Position numbers and translations under genes: made by a program
In this document: one piece after another, positions 8,022 to 15,800 of the stretch
Layout: every line of letters begins with the position of its first letter
Numbering within the stretch: the stretch's first letter is position 1
Source of the DNA: DATKXO01 sp035528995
GTDB lineage: Bacteria > Planctomycetota > Phycisphaerae > UBA1845
Assembly (NCBI GenBank): GCA_035528995.1
Contig: DATKXO010000169.1
Coordinates: 1-35,108 of the forward strand
Reading direction: 5' to 3'
DNA length: 35,108 bases
The notes under the pieces: model-generated
What the model saw: the letters and a program-made list of their open reading frames with translations, nothing else
The model's database searches: none
Told to the model about the DNA's origin: nothing

Positions 8022-8756
8022 TCAGTTCATCTCCAGCCAAAGGTGGCGAAGTTCGATCGCCGGCAGGCCACCTGCTCGTTCGTGATACGAACGCAGGACG
8101 GCCAATCGCAGCCCTTCATCATCACATTCCATCTGCAGCTGGTCCGCGCCCGTCCAGCCCGGCTCGGCGCGGTCTGAGAGTCCCGTGATCCACGTCGTAA
8201 CGCACTCGTGCCAGTGTTTCGCGGTGTTCTCCTGAATATAGCCAATCATGCCAGCGAGCGAATGGGCCGCGCCGTGATGTCCTTCTTTGAAACGCTGGAT
8301 GCCGCCCGTCGAGGCATGCTGGTTGAAGACATACTCCCGCTCATCACGCTTCGTGCCTGACGGGGTGGGCAGCCTCTTGCATTCAATTGGCATCAGAGGG
8401 TCAAACTCCGCGTGTCGGCGCCCGTCGATCCAGACCGTCGCCCCACACGGGGCCGCCACTAGATCGACCTTGCGCCCCTTTTCCTGCTCGTCCGCCTCCT
8501 CTACTCGGAACTGGAGCAGGTCCCATCCATTCGAATGTCTCGCGGTGCTGTTGAGGTGGGCGCAGAGTTGCGAGTTGAGGACCGTCTCCGCCGTTTCCTG
8601 CTTTCGGTCAGGGCGGTCGCGCCAGCGCGGGAGCTCATCGGCGATAAACGACAGTAGCTCATGCCGGAACGTCGCTGGCAAATGAACATCGCCGCTGAGC
8701 TTGCCCAATTGAGTGACGGTGATCCGAACGTTGGCCAGCATATCGATCAGTTTCAA
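8022..8756 (-). CDS. PD-(D/E)XK-like protein coupled to a DNA methylase (putative restriction partner)
   Basis: A 244-residue cytosolic protein that I do not recognise as a named family. Its middle shows a nuclease-like pattern: Glu59 in a helix (ETAETVLNSQL), Asp98 in RKVDLVAAP, then Glu125-x-Lys127 in DPLMPIECKRL, which fits the E...D...ExK order of PD-(D/E)XK nucleases. The ATG overlaps the methylase stop by 4 bp (ATGA), so it is translated together with the methylase and probably works with it, as the cutting subunit or an accessory specificity factor. This role is inferred from motif and context only. Confidence 0.65.
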   Translation of the reverse strand: MKLIDMLANVRITVTQLGKLSGDVHLPATFRHELLSFIADELPRWRDRPDRKQETAETVLNSQLCAHLNSTARHSNGWDLLQFRVEEADEQEKGRKVDLVAAPCGATVWIDGRRHAEFDPLMPIECKRLPTPSGTKRDEREYVFNQHASTGGIQRFKEGHHGAAHSLAGMIGYIQENTAKHWHECVTTWITGLSDRAEPGWTGADQLQMECDDEGLRLAVLRSYHERAGGLPAIELRHLWLEMN

Positions 8757-11656
8757 AAGCCCTGTGCACGCAGGTCAGCCAGTGTTTCGTCGGCATCCCG
8801 TAATGCCACGGACCGCAGCCAATAGCGCAGCCGATCCGGCTTCAGCAGAAACACGAAGCGCCCGTCGTAGATGCGCGCGATGCGCGTCACGTGAAGCGAT
8901 GTGCCCTGTTGCTCGTGGAGGAGGGCGTTTAGCTTCTCCCCTAACTCGTCGGCTCCACTCCAATCAACCTTCCCTTTGCCGAACGCAAATGGCTGGCAGA
9001 TGATTCCCGGCAATGTCTGCGGTTCGAGCGATCGGAGCGGGTTCTTCTTGTAGATTGCGTTAATCTGGCGCGTGAAGACGCTGGTGAAGTCCGGAAGCGC
9101 GAGATGGCCGGTTTCCTGCATCGCCGCAGAGTCTTCGCCAACTCGGATCAGCTCGCGATAATAGTCCACGATATCATCGACTACGATTTGCTCGTTGGCA
9201 CTTACGTCGAGACTGCGGGTGTCTGGATAAGGAAGCGACAGTACGTCGACGGCTGATAACGTGGTCGCGTGCTGAGTAAAGAGCTTCACGCTAGTTCCCG
9301 CAACGAAGGCCTGGAGCGCTCGCTTGTGTAGTGTCAGGAAGTTAGATACTGCCTTGACTTCACGCGATGCCTGCGGCGTACCACAGAAGCCGACAATCTG
9401 GTTCTTATAAGTCAGGTAGCCCTCTTCCCAATAATCGTGGTTCAAGGCGAATTGCTGATGAATGAGTATCATCGGTGGCGAATACCTAGCAGCGGTATAG
9501 GCTGACTTGAATACAGTCGCCTTGACGGTACAGATTGCGCGCCGATCGATTCCGGACTCTGTTATTGCGTCTGAAGGCAGGAGAGGTTTTCCAGTAAGAT
9601 GCTCAGCGGGCGAGAGTTTCTGTGTCTTCTTTCCCTCAGGGTCATCCTTCGGCTTTGCTTCAATGAAGCCTTCGCCGAAGTCCCATTCGCGCGCTGCCGC
9701 ATATGCTCTCAGCGTTGGGAACTTCTTCAAGCGGTCCACGAATCCGAGCGCGCGCCCACCACCAAGGAGGCCCGATCGCCAAACGCCATCATTGTTTAGC
9801 ACAAGTCGACGGGGTAACCAGTGCAAATCGTAGTAATCAATATCAAAGCCCTGCTCGGCGTCGGCGCGCCCGCTACGGCGAAAGGTGGCATGGAGGATCT
9901 TGCGGTCTACCGGAGGCCTGCGGGCTTCGGCCACGACCACGACCACCTTGGTATCGGCACCACCCTTGTGGAAAAGTCCACGCACAGAGATGAAGTCGAG
10001 TAGCTCCCGTACATCCCACCTCGCGATAAAATTGCGACGGAAACCGAGGGACTGCTGGTTGTAAAGGAAGTTGTATTGCTGGAGCATGCTGAGCACGCCA
10101 CCCTCCGCGATCATCGCCATGGCCTCATGCAGGAACAGGTAGGCGAGTTGCTTATCGGGCAGCGAACCGTGGGTCTTCTGGTAGCGCTTGTAGCTGGTCT
10201 TGGCCCCCTCGGTATTGAGGCTGGATCTGAAGGGCGGATTACCCACCACTACGCCGACATCGCCATCTATGAGACCCTTCTCCTTAGCCTCAAAAAAGCA
10301 CCCACCGCGCAATGTGGTCCCATGAAGCAGGGGAAAGAGCTTCACGCTGCGCCGGATCTCCTCTGGCTCCAGGGCATCGCAAAGCGCCAGGCACAAGCTG
10401 AAGGCAGCCAGTTCCACAGCGGCGGGTTCGAGGTCCACGCCGTGGACCTTACTCAGCAGTTCCTTGAGGATGTCGATGCTGGGTTTTTCCCATCCATTGC
10501 ACTTGCGCCAGTGCAGGACGAGCCGCTTGTAGGCCTCAACGAGGAACACGCCGGAGCCACAGCAGGGATCGAGAATAATCTCGTTCCTCGCATCCAGGCG
10601 GTCGAGCCTCTCCCAGCTCAGCGCCTCGTCGAGCATCAGCCGCACGAGGAAAGGGGGCGTATACACGGAGGTGTCGCCGTCCTCGACGAAGAGTTGATAG
10701 ATGTGACTTATCAGCTCCACCGGTAAGTCCTTGAAGGAATAGAGCTGCCACAGGGTGAGCTGGCCGCCTTTCTCCTGTCGCCCCTCCACCAGCCGGGCAA
10801 AACGCGCCAGCTGCTTGCTGCCCCTGAGAGACTCGGCCTCCGCCTCATCCAAGACGAACACATGCCCGTTGAACCTTCTTTCCAATGCCTTCAGTAGCGC
10901 CACCAGCGCACCGCCATTCGCCAGCACTTGAAAGAACTTGGTGGCTCCGGTAAGGAACTTCCCAAAGTAGCCCGGGCGAAAGACGCCGCGTTCCTCCAGG
11001 TATGCGATGAGGAGAGAGAGGATCAACAGCCGCCGCCGGAGGTCCTTCCTGAGCACCCGCCCGCGGTTCAGGTCTGCGTCGAGGTCCTTGACGGCGTCGA
11101 TGAGACTCTTGTGGGCCGCTTTGCGGGCGGACAGCATCTCCTTGCAGACGCCGGGGTCATCCCACAAGGTGCCGTTCCGCAGTCGCGACGCATCCCACCA
11201 GGGTTCCTTGCTCAAGTCTCTGCTGATGATGCCAGCTATCTCCAGTTGCTCAGAAATCCTCAGTTGTTTGAATGGCTTACATATCTTGTTGCCCGTTCCG
11301 GAGATGAAGTCGGGTCTGTGGGCGCAGCGGAAAAGTTGCACGAGGCCCGGCGTTTTTCGGTACAGCAGGGGCACCCCACCCCAACTCCATAGGCGTTGAT
11401 GCAGTTGACCAAACTCGGGGGCGTCGGCTGGACCATCCGAGACGAATACGAAAGCCTGTGCGACGGGCGGACGCCCTTGGCGCCCCGCCTCAAAAAAGAC
11501 CGCGTTAGCGCCGTAGGCTGCCGCCTTCTCCATCATGGCGACCTCTTCGGGCGACCGACGTTCGGGACGATATCCGTGGACGCGCACAAGACCGTCGACC
11601 GTGATGGCCGTCGCGCCTCCGTCCAAGTCAATCAGCCATTGTGCGCTACCGCTCAT
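8753..11656 (-). CDS. Eco57I-type N6-adenine DNA methyltransferase (putative Type II/IIG restriction-modification protein)
   Basis: A protein of about 967 residues. The SAM-binding motif I reads LDPCCGSGVFLVEAYKRL and the catalytic motif IV reads VVGNPPF, about 110 residues later. This is the order of gamma-class N6-adenine methylases such as HsdM and Eco57I. A helical stretch precedes the methylase core, and about 450 residues follow, the usual place of the target-recognition region. The N-terminus (AYGANAVFFEAG...RLWSWGGVPLLY) resembles the leading domain of large single-chain restriction-methylases. The start is uncertain. In-frame ATGs exist at 11764, 11740 and 11656, none with a good ribosome-binding site; I prefer 11656 because the residues before it look non-coding. 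It forms an operon with the PD-(D/E)XK-like gene. No helicase or HsdS gene is present. Confidence 0.85.
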   Translation of the reverse strand: MSGSAQWLIDLDGGATAITVDGLVRVHGYRPERRSPEEVAMMEKAAAYGANAVFFEAGRQGRPPVAQAFVFVSDGPADAPEFGQLHQRLWSWGGVPLLYRKTPGLVQLFRCAHRPDFISGTGNKICKPFKQLRISEQLEIAGIISRDLSKEPWWDASRLRNGTLWDDPGVCKEMLSARKAAHKSLIDAVKDLDADLNRGRVLRKDLRRRLLILSLLIAYLEERGVFRPGYFGKFLTGATKFFQVLANGGALVALLKALERRFNGHVFVLDEAEAESLRGSKQLARFARLVEGRQEKGGQLTLWQLYSFKDLPVELISHIYQLFVEDGDTSVYTPPFLVRLMLDEALSWERLDRLDARNEIILDPCCGSGVFLVEAYKRLVLHWRKCNGWEKPSIDILKELLSKVHGVDLEPAAVELAAFSLCLALCDALEPEEIRRSVKLFPLLHGTTLRGGCFFEAKEKGLIDGDVGVVVGNPPFRSSLNTEGAKTSYKRYQKTHGSLPDKQLAYLFLHEAMAMIAEGGVLSMLQQYNFLYNQQSLGFRRNFIARWDVRELLDFISVRGLFHKGGADTKVVVVVAEARRPPVDRKILHATFRRSGRADAEQGFDIDYYDLHWLPRRLVLNNDGVWRSGLLGGGRALGFVDRLKKFPTLRAYAAAREWDFGEGFIEAKPKDDPEGKKTQKLSPAEHLTGKPLLPSDAITESGIDRRAICTVKATVFKSAYTAARYSPPMILIHQQFALNHDYWEEGYLTYKNQIVGFCGTPQASREVKAVSNFLTLHKRALQAFVAGTSVKLFTQHATTLSAVDVLSLPYPDTRSLDVSANEQIVVDDIVDYYRELIRVGEDSAAMQETGHLALPDFTSVFTRQINAIYKKNPLRSLEPQTLPGIICQPFAFGKGKVDWSGADELGEKLNALLHEQQGTSLHVTRIARIYDGRFVFLLKPDRLRYWLRSVALRDADETLADLRAQGF

Positions 11657-11934
11657 GGAGTTTGCCCGGGTCCCCAAAACGCCTCCAAGACCACGCCGAT
11701 GCCGCCCACCTTGTAGCCTTTTATGCGTTTTTCCCAACATTTGCCAGTGGCCCTTCGAGCCCATAGCAGGACGGCAACAGGCCCATTCCTACGTGGCAGC
11801 GGTGCGTGGCGTGCCTGCACGCCCGAAGCCCGCGCAGGCAAGTCGAACGCTCCCACTCAGTGCCCATCGCCCCCTGCCTGCCCGCAATCTGCCCCCATCA
11901 GCGACCCCCGCCCCCCCCGACCTGCCGCTCAACC

Positions 11935-12025
11935 CTCAGTTCTCAATCCTCAATTTGCCTCGCCGTTTGCATTCCGCACTCCGCATTCCCCATTCCGCAT
12001 TCCGGAATCCCCAATCCCCAATTCT
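11935..12025. repeat. Heptamer repeat array 1 (degenerate CATTCCG / CAATCCC)
   Basis: Thirteen consecutive 7-bp units keep phase from 11935 to 12025. They begin with CTCAGTT and CTCAATC, pass through CATTCCG, CACTCCG and CATTCCC, and end with GAATCCC, CAATCCC and CAATTCT. The units drift in sequence but not in length. Confidence 0.8.
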
Positions 12026-12030
12026 CCGCC

Positions 12031-12330
12031 ATCCGCGTCCATCCGCAAAATCCGCGCCCAATCTCCCGCTCGCCGTTTTCCATTCGCTATTCGCCATTCG
12101 CCATTCGTCAATCGTCAATCCCCAATCGTCAATCCCCAACCTCCAATCCCCAATCTCCAATCCTGCCTCCCCTCCCCCCAATCCGCGTCCATCCGCGAAA
12201 TCCGCGACCCATCCCCCGTTCGCCGTTTTCCATTCGCTATTCGCCATTCGCTCTTCGCCATTCGCCATTCGTCAATCGTCAATCCCCAATCGTCAATCCC
12301 CAACCTCCAATCCCCAACTCGATCCTCTCC
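12031..12330. repeat. Two tandem copies of a roughly 150-bp block carrying heptamer arrays 2 and 3
   Basis: The block ATCCGCGTCCATCCGC... begins at 12031 and again at 12181. Each copy carries the same non-heptamer lead, then a heptamer array in the order CATTCGC, TATTCGC, CATTCGC ... CATTCGT, CAATCGT, CAATCCC, CAATCGT, CAATCCC, CAACCTC, CAATCCC. Array 2 spans 12081-12164 (12 units) and array 3 spans 12231-12321 (13 units). Array 3 has two extra heptamers in its first half, and array 2 has extra CAATCTC and CAATCCT units at its end, so copy number varies in whole 7-bp steps. Confidence 0.85.
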
Positions 12331-12821
12331 CCACTCGGCAGAAAAAAATCGCGGTTTTTGACCCCGCCAGCCCCGATTTCCGCAAACCGAACCCCCTGAA
12401 GGTGATCGGGCGCCAAGTTATAGGGGTAGAGGAACGCACCCCTCAGGCGCGGATGCGCGTAGCCGACGCCACCGGAGGCCGACAGTCCAAGGGCCACGGG
12501 CACGAGACGCGCACGGCAGGCACCCAACGCACGGGTGCGCCCGATTCAAAGGAGGTGCCCCGGACGAATTCGTCCCATGACACAATTCAAATCAGGGCAC
12601 GGGTGAGTAAGGGGCACGCCTGCGTGAGAGGCACGTGTGCCTGCCTGCCGCCCCAAACGCAGACGAGGCACCGTCCCGTGAAGGATCGGTGCCCCGTCCG
12701 GGGCTGGTGTATCGTTTCGTCAGCCGCGGCCGAGTTCGACCAAGCAGCTGCCGTTTCTCGCCAAGCCTCCCCCGTCGCCGCAGGACTTAACGCCCGCGGC
12801 CACGAAGGCAACAGGCACGTC

Positions 12822-15800
12822 CTACGGCGACGCGTGCACGTCCTCAACGGCGTAGGCGGCCCCGGCCCCGTGGCAGGTCGCGCACTGCTCGGTAAAGGTG
12901 CCCGGAACCGTCCACGCATCGGCGTGGGCGGCGGTCTCGGCCGCGTCGTGGCACGACGTGCACGCCACCATCCAGGTCCGCATGTTGGTCCGCACCGGAG
13001 GCGACTTCCAATCGTCGTTCACGTGGCACTCGGCACACTCGGCCGCCTCGCCGGGCATGGACGAGATCAGCAGCAGGCTGAAGTCGGCCAGCCCGGAGTG
13101 CCCGGCCATCTGGTACGGCAGGTTGGTCAGGTTCCGAGCGTTGTGCAGCTTGTGGACCATGATCCGCAGGTCCACGCTCTCGTAGGTCCCGCCGTCCTGA
13201 GTGCCGGCCGTGTGGCAGGCCACGCAGCTCTCCACGCCGTAGCGCTGGAAGCCGTGGAAGGCCAGCCGGCCGTGGCAGGCGTTGCACGACGCCGTATCCA
13301 CCGTGCCGGCGTAGGGCACGATCGGATCGTTGGCCCCGAAAGGCACGTCGAAGACGTCGGTCACGAAGGGCTCACGCTCGCCGTCGGTAGGCGTGACCCG
13401 GCGGCCGTACACGATCACCGAGTAAGTGCCGTTGTCCAGCGGCGTGCCGCCGGGCGTGTACAGCTGACCCCAGCCGCCCTCGAACGAGAAGATCTGGTCG
13501 GCCGGCGGTTCACCGATCGAGTTCGCCTGGGCGGGGTAGTTCGCCGGGAAGGGATCTTCCGAGATGAACGTGTAGGTCCCGTCGGTCGTGAAGTTGTCGA
13601 CCCAGTTGCCTGCGGGGACGGCCAGGTCGCCGTTGCTCCACGGCCGCTGGGTCGGGATGATCGTCTGGTACAGCGTAGTCGGTCCTGCGAGGATGATTTC
13701 CATGCGGTCCAGGACACTGGTATCGCCGGGCACGAGCTGCAGCGGGTTGGCCGTGTCGTCCATCAGCTTGAAGGTGACCTCGAAGAAGTCACCGGCCTGG
13801 AAGCAAGTCCCGCCGCCACCGGTCATGCCACCGACACTGACGATCTCGACCATCGGGTTGGTGCCCTCGGCCGCCGAATCGGTCGGGTGCTGGTGGGCCA
13901 CTTCCGCATCCGCCCCCGCGCCGGGGCCGTGGCATGTTGCGCACTGTGTGTCGTCAGCATAGGTGTGATTCCAAACACCACCGCCCGGGAATACCCGGTA
14001 GGTCGGGTCGCTCAAGTCGGCTTGGGTGAGCAGGCCGTCGGCGACCGCGGGATTGGTCTGGTCCAGGACGGTCCCCGTGGTGAAGTCGATGTCGTCGTGG
14101 CAGTTCGCACAGTTGGCCCGGGTGATGCTCGTGTAGCTCTGCCCGCCCTGGGCGGCGGCGCCGTGGCAGGACTCACAGTCCATTACACCATCGGGAAGAA
14201 TCGGGAAGCCGATATCCGAGAAGTCGTTGGTGCTTCCGCCGTGCCCCCGGATCACGTACCTGTAGGGATCGGCGCCGTTGGCCGTGGCTACAATGTTCGG
14301 CAGGCCATAACTGCGGTGGATCTTGTGGATCATCTCGCTGAACTTGACCGTGAGGCCCACGGTGCTGTCCGGAACGGTGACGGTGTCTTCCGAACCGACG
14401 GTGTGACAGATGACACAGCCGGTGACCGCGTAGCGGTTGTTGCCGTGGAGCTGGAGATCATTGTGGCACTCGTTGCAGGCCGCGAGGGTGACCACTTCCC
14501 GCGGGTCCAGCGTGGGCGGGCTCAGTGGGTCGTCGGCGAGGACGAAGTCCATCGTGGCGTCGCCGGCCTTACGCAAGCTGCCGAACACTTGTCGTGACTC
14601 GATGAGCACGGTGTAAGTGCCCTCGAGCAGCGGCAGGCCGGTCATCTCGCCATCAGCGGGACCGTAAGCGGGAGAGTCGCCCTCCGGCGCCAGATAGACG
14701 CTGGGGAACGGATCGGCCGCGGTGTAGGTGTACGAGTCGTCCGGGTTCTGCACGAAGTGGGCCCAATCGCCATCGGCTTCGATGACGCGCTGGTAGTTGT
14801 CCGAGGGGCCGGACACGTACAGCCTCAGACGGTCGAGATCGGCCATGGCGATCGGGTTGCCGGCGCCGTCCTCGACGGTGAAGTCCACCGTGAACGCACC
14901 GCCGACCTCGACGGGGGCTCCGCCGTTGACCGAAGTGATGGACACGACGGTCGGGGTGATCGGCGGCGGCGCCGGAATGCTCAACAAGGTTTCGGCGGCC
15001 GTGAGCATCGAGCGGACGTACTCCGGGTTGTGGACGCCAAGGCTTGCGTCTCCCTCGATGTATTTCACGATGAAGCGGGCTTTCTTGACATCATCCGTGA
15101 TGTCGTCCTGGCCGCCGGGGCCCTCAGCCGGGCCGCCGCAGCAGGAGTACTCCCAGACGGAGGGATCGCCCAATGCTGCCAGAATGCCATCCAGCCGTCC
15201 CTGGACCTCTGCCTGGAGGTCGGTGGCCAGGGCTTCGGCCGACGCGGCCGTATGGCAGTCGGTGCAGCCCTCGTAATCGGGATGCCAGCCGTGGCCGGTG
15301 TAGGCCGGAGCCTCGGGCGGCACGCCGCCGGTCCCGGCGTCCTGGAACGGAGTCATGTGCATGTGACAGGTGTCACACTGCTGGAAGGCCAAGGCGTGAC
15401 CGGTGGACTGGAAGGGGACCACGTCCACGCCGTCCGGCACGGGCATCTCACCGACAAAAACGTTGCCTTGCAGGCTGTGGTGCGGGCCGCGGCTGGTGTC
15501 GCCCCAAGTCCGCCCACGGCTGTGGTGACACTGGCCGCACAGGTTGAACCGGCTGGGGTCGGTCGCGTCGGCCACGGTGTTGGACGGCGTGGTGGCGACG
15601 ACCTCCGGATGCAGCAGTTGAGCGTCGTGCGGAGGAGCCGGAATGGCGTTGTTGCCGGTCTGGGCGTGCGAGTCGTGGCAGGCCACGCACTCGACGTCCA
15701 GCTTGACCAGAGGGTCACCCTGCTCGCCCACCGGCGCGTGGCACACGCCGCAGGAGCCGGAGTGGGAGTTAGCCGAGGCGCCGGCGTGTCCCGAGGTGCT

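Larger units (their letters stand above)
11765..12821. other. Long non-coding region with heptamer repeat arrays
   Basis: About 1 kb with no supportable gene. Open frames crossing it on either strand are made by the period-7 repeats or are extensions of shadow frames. The core is a set of heptamer arrays at 11935-12321. Around 12400-12720 there are G/C-rich inverted segments, including a hairpin GGCACCG...CGGTGCC at 12667-12692. That hairpin lies about 130 bp past the stop of the 26-heme cytochrome gene and may mark the end of its transcript, though it has no U tract. Confidence 0.6.

Noticed and set aside
11936..12268. Minus-strand open frame with MANSEW-like repeats
   Set aside because: It is the translation of heptamer repeat DNA. 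Products of this kind are spurious, and there is no start signal.
12667..12692. Hairpin GGCACCG...CGGTGCC as terminator of the 26-heme gene
   Set aside because: The stem is sound, but it lies 130 bp past the stop and has no U tract, so it is noted only in the intergenic description.
11535..14597. 1020-residue plus-strand open frame crossing the heptamer arrays and part of the 26-heme gene
   Set aside because: Its first half is made by 7-bp repeats and its second half is antisense to CXXCH-coding DNA. It has no ribosome-binding site or domain.
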